DNA of 64,000 nucleotides, taken from NCBI RefSeq assembly GCF_028993555.1, contig NZ_CP118611.1:372001-436000 (forward strand), given 5' to 3'. Below, piece after piece: positions 56,601 to 64,000 of this stretch. The notes beneath the pieces were generated by a model. That model worked only from the letters and a program-made list of their open reading frames with translations, did no database searches and was not told the origin of the DNA. Source of the DNA: Ensifer adhaerens. GTDB lineage: Bacteria > Pseudomonadota > Alphaproteobacteria > Rhizobiales > Rhizobiaceae. The position numbers and the translations under genes were made by a program. The number at the start of each line of letters is the position of its first letter. The stretch's first letter is position 1.

Positions 56601-58082
56601 TTAGTCGATGGTGGCGGGCATGTCGGTTTCGTCGCGGCCGCGCAGTGGCTTCTCCGGCATCCGATAGAACATCGCGAACGACATAATCATCGCCGCAGTG
56701 CACGCTGCGAAAATATAGCTGAAGGGCAATGCCGACGCGGTCGTCGCACTGATCGTCTGGATGGCTTCGCCACCCAGTGGCAGGCCATTGCCGAGCGCGA
56801 TTGCGCCGAGGATCGCGACACCCAGGGCACCCCCGAGCGATCGCAGGAAGGTCAGGACGCCGGTTGCAACGCCGAGATGCGCCTGGTCGACGGCGTTTTG
56901 TACGGAAATGGTCGCGACCGGAAACGTCATGCCGGAGCCGAAGCCTGCCCCCGAGGTCAACAGCACCAGCGTCGGCAAGGTTGTTCGTCCGGCGAGAGCC
57001 GCGAGCGCCGCCAGACAGAGGAAGCTCAAGGTGCTTCCGACGAGTGCCATTCGCTTGTAGTGGACGAGGCGCGGTATCGTCCGTCCACTGGTCGTTGCCC
57101 CGAACACAGTGCCGAGCAACAGGCCGAGCATGATCAGCCCCGAGCCGCCGGCGGTGAGGCCGTGGAACGACTGCGCATAGACCGGCAGATAGACCGAAAG
57201 ACCGACATTGGCGCCCTGTGCCAGAAACATCGCCAAGGTTCCGAAACGCACGATCGGATTGCCGAGCACCTCGAGCGAAATCAGAGGTTCGGTCACGCGC
57301 CGAAGGCGCCAGGCAAAGGCGCCCCACAGAAGCGCCGAACAGCCGAGCAAACCGGCGATCGCGGGCGAAAGCCATGCATAGCGGCTGCCGCCCCAATTCA
57401 GCGCCAGCAGCAGAAGCGCGGTTGCGGCAACGAGCAACGTGGCGCCTGCGCCATCGATCCGGTGCGCCCTGGTTATGACAGGCAGTTTCTTCAACGGATT
57501 GTTGATGATCGCCAGCGCCGCAAGGCTGAGCGGGATGTTGATCCAGAAAATCAGCGACCAGTGGAGATGCTCGGCGAAGGTGCCGCCCAGAAGCGGCCCG
57601 GCGATGCTTGCCACCGCCCATGTCCCTGAAATCCAGGCGGCATAGCGCGCGCGTTCACGCGGGGGCACGAGGTCGCCGATCACCGTTTGCGAGAGGGCGA
57701 AGAGACCGCCGCCGCCCAGGCCCTGAACCGCGCGACCGAGGATCAGCGTCAGCATGTTCGGCGCCAGCGCGCTTATCAGTGATCCCGCAAGAAAGATGAT
57801 CACCGCGGCAAAGATCGTCGGTCGTCGCCCGTGGATATCGGAGATCTTGCCGTAGAGGGGAGCCATGGCCGTCGCGGTCAGGAGATAGGCTGTCACGACC
57901 CAAGGCAGATAATCGCTGTGCCCGAGGGCTTTGCCGATCGTGGGCATGGCGGGCGCCACGATCGTCTGGTCGAGTGCGGCCAGAAGCATCGCGAGAAGGA
58001 CACCCCCGATGATGACGTTCTTTTCCGGCTCCGAGAGAGAGGGCGCCGTTGCGGTTTCATTCGGGTGACGTATCTCGTTCAT
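56601..58082 (-). CDS. DHA2-family multidrug efflux MFS transporter
   Basis: 493 residues with about 14 membrane helices. Early LAALDQTIVAPAMPTIGKALG with YLPWVVTAYLLTATAMAPLYGKISDIHGRRP is the DHA2 motif (drug:H+ antiporter with 14 helices), and GGGLFALSQTVIGDLVPPRERARYA is the second loop. Exports toxic compounds in exchange for protons; no membrane-fusion partner is next to it, so it likely works alone. Minus strand, followed by the terminator at 56435-56470. Confidence 0.92.
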   Translation of the reverse strand: MNEIRHPNETATAPSLSEPEKNVIIGGVLLAMLLAALDQTIVAPAMPTIGKALGHSDYLPWVVTAYLLTATAMAPLYGKISDIHGRRPTIFAAVIIFLAGSLISALAPNMLTLILGRAVQGLGGGGLFALSQTVIGDLVPPRERARYAAWISGTWAVASIAGPLLGGTFAEHLHWSLIFWINIPLSLAALAIINNPLKKLPVITRAHRIDGAGATLLVAATALLLLALNWGGSRYAWLSPAIAGLLGCSALLWGAFAWRLRRVTEPLISLEVLGNPIVRFGTLAMFLAQGANVGLSVYLPVYAQSFHGLTAGGSGLIMLGLLLGTVFGATTSGRTIPRLVHYKRMALVGSTLSFLCLAALAALAGRTTLPTLVLLTSGAGFGSGMTFPVATISVQNAVDQAHLGVATGVLTFLRSLGGALGVAILGAIALGNGLPLGGEAIQTISATTASALPFSYIFAACTAAMIMSFAMFYRMPEKPLRGRDETDMPATID

Positions 58083-58270
58083 GCAAGCGGTCCGATGCAG
58101 TCATTTCCACTTTGACGAGCGGCATTCAGTATGCTTGGGCGCGCGTTAGTCAACCGTCCGAGTGACCGGGCGCTTCCACGCCCCCTGATGATCGGGGTAA
58201 GTCGAGCGGGGCCGATCGAGCCGCTTCGTGAGCTGGCCTGGCAGGCGTGGAGAACTGCGGCGCGCCCGGG
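58083..58270. other. 188-base gap between MFS and YjfF-type permease genes
   Basis: No coding frame of its own. It carries the end of the furanose transporter operon and the promoter of the MFS gene on the minus strand. No clear hairpin with a T run was seen. Confidence 0.4.
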
Positions 58271-59254
58271 CTAGGTGCTTCGGTGTCGCGCCATCAGCTT
58301 GGCCTGAAGCACGACCACGACGAGCAGGAAGGCGCCGCGGATGACCGATTGCCAATAGGCCGAAAGCGAGATCCAGCCGAGGCCGTTTTCGAAGTTCAGG
58401 ATGTTGAACACCATGGCCAGCAACAATGCCCCGGCCAAAGTGGCGCCAACCGAACCCGATCCGCCTGACAGCAGCGTGCCCCCGACGACGACGGAGGCGA
58501 TCGCGAACAATTCCCAGCCGACGCCTTCGGTCGGTTGGCCCGCACCGAACTGCGAGGCGAGGATGACGCCGGCAAGACCGGCGAGCGTGCCCGAGGCGAG
58601 GTAGACGCCGGCAAGCGCGCGCTCGACCTTCAGGCCCATGAGGCCGGCGGTCGCCTCGCCGTCGCCGATCGCCAGGATATGGCGGCCGATCGGAAGCTTT
58701 TCGAGCACGAGCCAGCCGAGGATGTAAGCCCCAAGCGCGATCCAGGCGGGGATCGGAAAACCGAGGAAATCGTCCTGCCCGATCACGGTGAAACCTGTGT
58801 CGTAGGAGACGGAGACCGACTGGTTGTCGGCAAGCAAAAGGCCGGTGCCGTAGGCGGCCAGCATGGTCGCGAGCGTGGCGATGAAAGGCTGGATGCGCAT
58901 CTTGGTGATGATGAAGCCGTTGAGCCCGCCGACCGCGAAGCCGGCCGCCATGCCGCCTATGAGCCCTGCCGCCCAATGATAGGGCGACAGCAGTGCCGCC
59001 ACAACGCTCGCCATCGCCGCAGTGCCGCCGACCGAAAGGTCAATGCCGCCCGTGATGATGACGAAGGCCATGCCGAGCGCGATCAACGCGAACATCGAGT
59101 TGTAGCGTAGGAAACTCAGGATGTTGTAGGGCGACAGGAAGTTGTCGTAGCGCAGCGCCCCGAAAAGAATGAGGCCGGCAAGCGCCAGGATGACGCCGAG
59201 CCGGGCGAGATCGCCGGCGTTCTTGACCAGGAAGAGGCGAAGGATCGTTTGCAT
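58271..59254 (-). CDS. yjfF: sugar ABC transporter permease, YjfF-like
   Basis: 327 residues of the RbsC family: MAFVIITGGIDLSVGGTAAMASVVAALL near the third helix and AGLAGVILASQFGAGQPTEGVGWELFAIASVVVGGTLLSGG SGS-type segment follow. Last gene of the minus-strand order binding protein, ATPase, permease, permease, the same order as E. coli ytfQRT-yjfF, whose product takes up galactofuranose. It pairs with the other permease. Confidence 0.88.
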   Translation of the reverse strand: MQTILRLFLVKNAGDLARLGVILALAGLILFGALRYDNFLSPYNILSFLRYNSMFALIALGMAFVIITGGIDLSVGGTAAMASVVAALLSPYHWAAGLIGGMAAGFAVGGLNGFIITKMRIQPFIATLATMLAAYGTGLLLADNQSVSVSYDTGFTVIGQDDFLGFPIPAWIALGAYILGWLVLEKLPIGRHILAIGDGEATAGLMGLKVERALAGVYLASGTLAGLAGVILASQFGAGQPTEGVGWELFAIASVVVGGTLLSGGSGSVGATLAGALLLAMVFNILNFENGLGWISLSAYWQSVIRGAFLLVVVVLQAKLMARHRST

Positions 59255-59265
59255 CGTGGTCGCCT

Positions 59266-60276
59266 CTAATGCCTTCCGGCGCGTTGCTGGATGAAGACGG
59301 CGGTGACGATCAGTCCGGCCTTGACGATGAGGGCGGCCGCGTCGGGCACGCCATTGGCAAGCAGCGTGTAGCGCACCAGCTGGATGACGAGGGCGCCGAG
59401 CACGGTGCCGACGATGTTGGCCCGTCCGCCCGTCAGCAGTGTTCCACCGACGGCGACGGCGGCAATGGCGTCGAGCTCCATACCAAGGCCGACGAGGTTC
59501 GCGTCGCTGGCCGAATTGCGGGCGACGACGATGAGGCCGGCGATGCCGGCAAGCGCGCCGCTCACCATGTAGACAAAGAGCTTGACCCGTTTCACCGGCA
59601 CCCCGGCGAGCCGTGCCGCCTTCTCGTTGCCGCCGACGGCGATGATCTGCCGGCCGATGACTGTGTAGCGGATCATCGCCCAGGCCGCCGCGGCGACGGC
59701 GATCATCAGCACAACCTGCGCCGGTATGCCGGCGATGCGCCCGAGCGCGATGAACTGAAAGCCCTCGTTCTTGAAGACCTGCAGATTGCCGTTGGTCATC
59801 ACCTGGGCGATGCCGCGACCGGCGATGAAGAGTACCAGGGTGGCGATGATCGGCTGGATCGAAAAGCGGGTGACGAGGAAACCGTTGAAAAGGCCGAACA
59901 GGCCGGCGACCACCACCGGCAAGAGGAAGGCGAGTGCCACCGCAATCCCCATGCTATCGACCTGCCAGAACTGACCCATGAAGATCATCGGCGCCAGCGC
60001 TCCGGCAATCGCCATCAACGAGCCGACGGAAAGGTCGATGCCACCGGTGGCGATGACCAGCGTCATGCCGGTCGCGACGATGACGATGGTCGCGACTTGC
60101 GTCAGGTTCACGTTCAGCGTCTGCAAGGAGAGAAAGTTGGGTGTGACGACGACGTTGAAGAGGATCAGTGCAAGAAAGGCAACGAAGGTGCCGTAGCGGC
60201 TTGCGAGGGTCAAAAGTCGACTGCTGGAAGAAAGGGCACCGGATGGTTGCGGAGCGGGGGTCTCGATCGTCGTCAT
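59266..60276 (-). CDS. ytfT: sugar ABC transporter permease, YtfT-like
   Basis: 336 residues, RbsC-type: TGMTLVIATGGIDLSVGSLMAIAGALAPM, GRQIIAVGGNEKAARLAGVPVKRVKL and GMELDAIAAVAVGGTLLTGG RAN-type conserved stretches. Starts one base after the ATPase stop region and ends 11 bases before the second permease. A system with two different permeases is what sets the YtfQRT-YjfF type apart from the single-permease ribose system. Confidence 0.88.
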   Translation of the reverse strand: MTTIETPAPQPSGALSSSSRLLTLASRYGTFVAFLALILFNVVVTPNFLSLQTLNVNLTQVATIVIVATGMTLVIATGGIDLSVGSLMAIAGALAPMIFMGQFWQVDSMGIAVALAFLLPVVVAGLFGLFNGFLVTRFSIQPIIATLVLFIAGRGIAQVMTNGNLQVFKNEGFQFIALGRIAGIPAQVVLMIAVAAAAWAMIRYTVIGRQIIAVGGNEKAARLAGVPVKRVKLFVYMVSGALAGIAGLIVVARNSASDANLVGLGMELDAIAAVAVGGTLLTGGRANIVGTVLGALVIQLVRYTLLANGVPDAAALIVKAGLIVTAVFIQQRAGRH

Positions 60277-60277
60277 G

Positions 60278-61768
60278 TCATTCCACCTGATGGGCCATGG
60301 CAGCGAGCAGCGCCGTCTCGCTCAAATCCTCACGCGGCAGGGTGGCGACCGACGTGCCGTCGCTCAAGACCGTCACGCGGTCGGCGGCGGCGAGAAGCTC
60401 CTCGAGTTCCGATGAAATCATCAGCACGCTCAAGCCTTCGTCGGCGAGGTTGCGCAGGAGTTTCAGGATTTCCGATTTGGCGCCGATATCGATGCCGCGC
60501 GTCGGTTCGTCGACGATCAGCACCCGTGGATCGGTGGCAAGCCAGCGCGCGAGCAGGACCTTCTGCTGGTTGCCACCGGAGAGCTCCTTGATCGGCTGAT
60601 CTGGGGAGGCGCATTTGACGCCGAGGGCGCGGATATAGCGGGTGACGATCTCATCCTGCCGTGCACGGTCGACGATGCCTGCTCGCTTGAGCTTAGGCAG
60701 AAGAGCGAGCGTCATGTTCTCGCGGATGCTCATGTCGGGCACGATGCCGTCGATCTTTCGGTCTTCGGAAACGAGACCGATCCCGTCGGCGATCGCATCC
60801 GCCGGTTCGCGGTAGGCGCGCTCCTGCCCCTGCATGCGGATCGCGCCGCGCTCCATCTTGTCGGCACCGAAGATCAGGCGCGCCGTTTCCGTGCGGCCGG
60901 AGCCGAGCAAGCCTGCAAGGCCCGAGATCTCGCCCTCACGCACGGCAAGGCTGACGTCGCGCACGCGCACGCCGGCGCCCGCCTTGTCGAGTTCAAGGCG
61001 GATGGGCCGCTGCAGCGCGTTGTCGTTGGGTGCCATCGCCTGAAAGGCGGCAAGCTCCTTGCCGAGCATGTGGCGCACCAAGGCCATCTTCGGCATGTCC
61101 GCCATCGGGCTTTTGGCCACGGTCTGCCCGTCACGCATGATCGTCACGCGGTCGCAGATTTCATAGAGTTCATCGAGCCGGTGGCCGATGAAGATGACGG
61201 CGACGCCGGAGCGTTTCAGCGTGCGGATGGTTTCGAAGAGGATGGCGACTTCGCGCTCATCAAGCGAGGAGGTGGGCTCGTCCATGATGACGAGGCGGGC
61301 GCTCTGCGTCACGGCACGGGCGATCGCCACCATCTGCCGTGTCGCCGCATCGAAATGCGCGACGGGACGGTCGACGTCGATTGTAAGGTTGAAGGTCTTG
61401 AGCACGGATTTGGCACCGTGTCGCATTGCGCCTTGGTCGATCATGCCGAAGCGCTTCGGCTCGCGGGAGAGATAGATGTTCTCCGCCACGGAGCGCTGTG
61501 GGGCGAGATTGATTTCCTGGTAGATGGTGGCTATGCCTGCCGCCTGTGCCTGCGCGGGCATCGAGAAATCGACGTCCCGGCCGTTTAAGGCGATGTTGCC
61601 TTCATCACGACGATAGACCCCGGTCAGGATCTTGATGAGCGTCGATTTGCCGGCGCCGTTCTGGCCGACGAGCGCCATGACCTCTGCCGGCTCGACCTCG
61701 AGCGACGCGGATTTCAATGCCGGCACGCCGGCGAACGCCTTGGAAATGCCCTGCATGGACAGAAGCAT
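60278..61768 (-). CDS. ytfR: sugar ABC transporter ATPase with two nucleotide-binding domains, YtfR-like
   Basis: 496 residues of the RbsA/MglA class. The first domain has GQNGAGKSTLIK, Walker B and THR-type switch in VIFIGHRLDEL; the second has the degenerate GLLGSGRTETA and LSGGNQQKVLLARWL plus LIVDEPTRGIDIGAK. Start 61768 has GGGAGGAGACCC before it, whereas the frame opens at 61792. Powers the furanose importer. Confidence 0.92.
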   Translation of the reverse strand: MLLSMQGISKAFAGVPALKSASLEVEPAEVMALVGQNGAGKSTLIKILTGVYRRDEGNIALNGRDVDFSMPAQAQAAGIATIYQEINLAPQRSVAENIYLSREPKRFGMIDQGAMRHGAKSVLKTFNLTIDVDRPVAHFDAATRQMVAIARAVTQSARLVIMDEPTSSLDEREVAILFETIRTLKRSGVAVIFIGHRLDELYEICDRVTIMRDGQTVAKSPMADMPKMALVRHMLGKELAAFQAMAPNDNALQRPIRLELDKAGAGVRVRDVSLAVREGEISGLAGLLGSGRTETARLIFGADKMERGAIRMQGQERAYREPADAIADGIGLVSEDRKIDGIVPDMSIRENMTLALLPKLKRAGIVDRARQDEIVTRYIRALGVKCASPDQPIKELSGGNQQKVLLARWLATDPRVLIVDEPTRGIDIGAKSEILKLLRNLADEGLSVLMISSELEELLAAADRVTVLSDGTSVATLPREDLSETALLAAMAHQVE

Positions 61769-61866
61769 GGGTCTCCTCCCTATCTCTGCCATCCGCCGCC
61801 CCTGGGGTGGGCGCCATCAGCCTACACGTGAACGGGCCGAAGGTCATGCCTGGCCCTGTCGCGGTC

Positions 61867-61902
61867 AAAAAACCGGCCGATACGGTTGTTCCGATCGGCC
61901 GG
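61867..61902 (-). terminator. terminator/attenuator between the binding-protein and ATPase genes
   Basis: On the minus strand CCGGCCGAT (complement of 61894-61902) pairs with ATCGGCCGG (complement of 61873-61881), loop 12 bases, followed by six T (complement of 61867-61872). It lies 20 bases past the ytfQ-type stop and would let only part of the transcripts proceed, keeping the binding protein in excess. Confidence 0.8.
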
Positions 61903-61922
61903 CATAGGCTCGGGAGATGCTC

Positions 61923-62903
61923 TTAGTAGGCGTTGGCGAGTTCCGCGGCCGCATTGGATGCGTCGTAGAACTTGTCGTCGTTGATGAGCTTCGGCTCGAT
62001 CGTTTCGCCCTTGGCATAACGCACCATCGTCTCGAATGCCTTGGGCCCGAAGCGCGGGTTGCACTCGACGACCGCGGCGATCTTGCCGTCGACGACAGCC
62101 TGCACGGCTTCCTTGCCGCCGTCGATCGAGAGCACAAGCACGTCCTTGCCCGGCACCTTGCCAGCGGCTTCAAGTGCGGCGATGGCACCGATCGCCATTT
62201 CGTCGTTGTGCGCATAGATCACGTCTGCGTCGGGATGCGCCTGCAGCAGGGCTTCGGCCACCTGGCGGCCCTTGTCGCGGGCAAAGTCGCCGGTTTGCGA
62301 GGCGACGATCTCGAAGCCGCCGGCCGCCTTGATCGCGTCGTCAAAGCCCTTCTTGCGGTCGTTGGCGGGCGAGGACCCCGTGGTGCCTTCCAGTTCGATG
62401 ATCTTCGACTTGCCGTTGGCGTTCTTGGCCAGCCATTCGGCGACGCGCTTTCCTTCTTCGACGAAGTTCGAGCCGATGAAGGTCAGATAGTCTTCGCCGG
62501 CCTTGGCAAGCGACGGGTCGACGGAACGGTCGAGCAGGATCACCGGAATACCCGCCTTCTTGGCGGCCATGACGGCGGGGATCAGCGGCTTTTCCTCGCG
62601 CGGCGCGAGGAAGATCACATCGACCCCTTGAGCAATCATCGAATTGACGTCGGCGACCTGTTTGGCAGCGGAGCCGGCAGCATCCGTATAGACGAGCTGG
62701 ATGCCGAGCTTTTCAGCCTCGGCCTTCATGCTGTTCGTCTGGGCGATGCGCCAGGGGTTGTTGGATTCGGTCTGCGCGAAGCCGACCTTGTATTTGTCCT
62801 TCTGCGCAAGCTTCGGCACTTCGGCGATTGCGATGCCTGCCATGGCGAGCGCGCCGACGGCCGTTGCCGCAAGCATGAAGGTGCGACGAGAAATCATGGT
62901 CAT
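61923..62903 (-). CDS. ytfQ: sugar ABC transporter binding protein, YtfQ-like, with Tat-type signal
   Basis: 326 residues, periplasmic type I binding protein (NNPWRIAQTNSMKAEAEKLGI, DVNSMIAQGVDVIFLAPREEKPL, and the hinge VIYAHNDEMAIGAI). The N-terminus SRRTFMLAATAVGALAMAGIAIA has the twin Arg of Tat signals. Comparable to YtfQ, which binds galactofuranose. Divergent from a LacI-family gene across a small palindrome. Confidence 0.88.
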   Translation of the reverse strand: MTMISRRTFMLAATAVGALAMAGIAIAEVPKLAQKDKYKVGFAQTESNNPWRIAQTNSMKAEAEKLGIQLVYTDAAGSAAKQVADVNSMIAQGVDVIFLAPREEKPLIPAVMAAKKAGIPVILLDRSVDPSLAKAGEDYLTFIGSNFVEEGKRVAEWLAKNANGKSKIIELEGTTGSSPANDRKKGFDDAIKAAGGFEIVASQTGDFARDKGRQVAEALLQAHPDADVIYAHNDEMAIGAIAALEAAGKVPGKDVLVLSIDGGKEAVQAVVDGKIAAVVECNPRFGPKAFETMVRYAKGETIEPKLINDDKFYDASNAAAELANAY

Positions 62904-62983
62904 AATCGGGTTCTCCTCCCAGATTGGCCGGTGCTCCTCTACCGGACATGAGCGTTTTTGCGCTTCACATCTACAAATCTTGC

Positions 62984-62998
62984 GCTAATAATATTAGC
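62984..62998. promoter_or_regulatory. candidate operator before ytfQ-type and LacI genes
   Basis: GCTAATA (62984-62990) and TATTAGC (62992-62998) are perfect inverted repeats around one A in the 171-base divergent gap. It is probably the site of the divergent LacI-family protein. Its core differs from the AAACGTTT operators earlier in the window, in keeping with a different repressor. Confidence 0.6.
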
Positions 62999-63074
62999 AG
63001 TCAAGGCCAAAAATTATGAGCACTTGCAAAAGCCCGTGTGCAGTGCAATGCACGTTTGAGGGTGGAGAATAAGC

Positions 63075-64000
63075 ATGGCCAAGGGCAACGGGCGGATTCG
63101 GGATGGAAAGGGCGAAGGACGCCCGACGATGACGGATGTCGCCAGGATCGCTGGTGTTTCCCAGTCAAGCGTCTCTCTGGTGCTCAATGAAATGTCGGGT
63201 TCGCGCATCTCGCCGGAAACGCAGCAGAAGGTGCGCGAGGCTGCTCATAAAATCGGTTATAAATTGCCGGCCACCCGGGGCGCGGTTGCCGCGGCCCCCG
63301 CCGTCGAAAAAGATACGATCGCCTTCATCGTCGACGAAATCTCGACCAGCCCGCACCCGGTCGTCAGCCTGGACGGCATTCGCGACTATGCCTTTGAGCA
63401 GGGCATGCTGGTCTCGGCCCATGTGACCCGCTCCAACCCGGAGCTCGAACAGGCGGTGCTGCGCTCGGTGCTTCGGGATCCCTCGATCGCCGGCGTCATC
63501 TACGCGACGATCTTCACCCGCAAGGTGGCGGTGCCCGAGGCGCTGGCGCCGCTTCCGACCGTGCTTCTCAATTGCTACTGCGAGCCGCGCCAGCATGTGG
63601 CCGTCGTACCGGGCGAAGTCGCCGGTGGTTTTACCGCCACGGCACATCTGACAGCGCTCGGCCACAAGCGTATCGGCTTCATCAATGGCGAAAGCTGGAT
63701 GGACGCGGCCGTCGATCGCCTGAAAGGCTACAAGCAGGCGCTCGCTTCTGCCGACATCGCCTTCGATGCGGCGCTTGTGCGCGACGGTGACTGGCTGCCG
63801 CTGCGCGGTTACGAGGCCGGGCTGGAATTGCTCTCCATGCCAAACCCGCCGACCGCCATCTTTTGCGGCAACGATCTGATGGCGATCGGTGTCATGGAGG
63901 CGGCGCAAGAGAAGGGCCTGCGCGTGCCCGCCGATCTCTCGGTCATGGGCTACGACGACCAGGAGCTGGCGCGCTATACCCATCCGCCGCTCTCGACACT
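63075..64000 (+). CDS. LacI-family transcriptional regulator of the furanose transporter, partial
   Basis: The frame opens at ATG 63075 and runs off the window, so the C-terminal end is missing. Helix-turn-helix TMTDVARIAGVSQSSVSLVLNEMSGSRISPETQQKV is clear, followed by the sugar-sensing domain with a GHKRIGFINGE segment and PTAIFCGNDLMAIG. Divergent from the binding-protein gene, which it likely controls. GGTGGAG is upstream. Confidence 0.9.
   Translation, partial: MAKGNGRIRDGKGEGRPTMTDVARIAGVSQSSVSLVLNEMSGSRISPETQQKVREAAHKIGYKLPATRGAVAAAPAVEKDTIAFIVDEISTSPHPVVSLDGIRDYAFEQGMLVSAHVTRSNPELEQAVLRSVLRDPSIAGVIYATIFTRKVAVPEALAPLPTVLLNCYCEPRQHVAVVPGEVAGGFTATAHLTALGHKRIGFINGESWMDAAVDRLKGYKQALASADIAFDAALVRDGDWLPLRGYEAGLELLSMPNPPTAIFCGNDLMAIGVMEAAQEKGLRVPADLSVMGYDDQELARYTHPPLST

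Noticed and set aside
56469..57629. 386-residue plus-strand frame
   Set aside because: It is antisense to the DHA2 transporter gene and starts within a terminator.
59269..60591. 440-residue plus-strand frame
   Set aside because: It is antisense to the two-permease region; composition is Asp/Gly/His rich without a domain.

Overview
The window reads as part of an alphaproteobacterial genome of the Rhizobiaceae, most likely Ensifer/Sinorhizobium or a close relative. The basis is high GC with strong codon bias, catabolic operons packed beside ABC and TRAP uptake systems, and a protocatechuate gene set (pcaDCHGB with pcaQ, pcaIJF with pcaR, pobA with pobR) of rhizobial type. The dominance of transport and catabolism over housekeeping genes suggests a chromid or megaplasmid, but this is inference. 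I found no tRNA, rRNA, CRISPR array, transposase or phage gene.

Layout. 1-5858: the end of an amino-acid-type ABC system (binding protein tail, unusually long permease), an SDR and a 1018-residue kinase-M23-aminotransferase fusion, closed by a terminator. 5960-15124: a LacI-controlled glycoside system (ABC ATPase, binding protein, two permeases, a toroid-fold glycoside hydrolase, the LacI repressor, then a GH42 beta-galactosidase), with matching operators before the first gene and before the GH42 gene. 15223-19013: pcaIJF on the minus strand, divergent from pcaR across a large palindrome. 19014-30994: an accessory stretch between pcaR and pobR with a GAF-LytTR regulator, a 1.7 kilo-residue autotransporter, a decayed copy of the pcaR 3' end, a molybdopterin oxidoreductase, a TetR-like remnant, a small secreted repeat protein coupled to a sterol-desaturase-type enzyme, an NCS1 permease and a pair of small unknown genes, the second frameshifted. 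31026-38563: pobR/pobA, a GNAT gene, pcaQ and pcaDCHGB. 38587-46425: galacturonate/galactarate catabolism (GntR regulator, udh, kdgD, gci, gli, TRAP transporter). 46495-58082: mixed genes (TPR protein, flavin reductase, sodB with a divergent Fe-S-type regulator, SDR, a stand-alone penicillin-binding protein, an orphan FliN-like protein, DUF899 protein, LysR with exported cyclase, DHA2 efflux pump). 58271-64000: a YtfQRT-YjfF-type sugar-furanose ABC system and the start of a divergent LacI regulator.

How the genes work together. PobA makes protocatechuate from 4-hydroxybenzoate; PcaHG, B, C, D, IJ and F carry it to succinyl-CoA and acetyl-CoA, so the whole lower branch is here, split into two blocks by the accessory stretch. 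In the uronate block, the TRAP transporter probably imports galacturonate, Udh oxidises it to galactaro-1,5-lactone, Gli moves the lactone ring, Gci opens it to a keto-deoxy acid and KdgD makes 2-oxoglutarate semialdehyde; the final dehydrogenase is not in the window. Together with the beta-galactosidase and furanose importer this suits an organism feeding on plant cell-wall sugars and aromatics.

The least explained parts are the LytTR/autotransporter module with its flanking pcaR-end repeat, the kinase-M23-aminotransferase fusion, the twice-repeated cysteine motif protein beside the sterol-desaturase homologue, and the orphan FliN/membrane protein/PBP neighbourhood.
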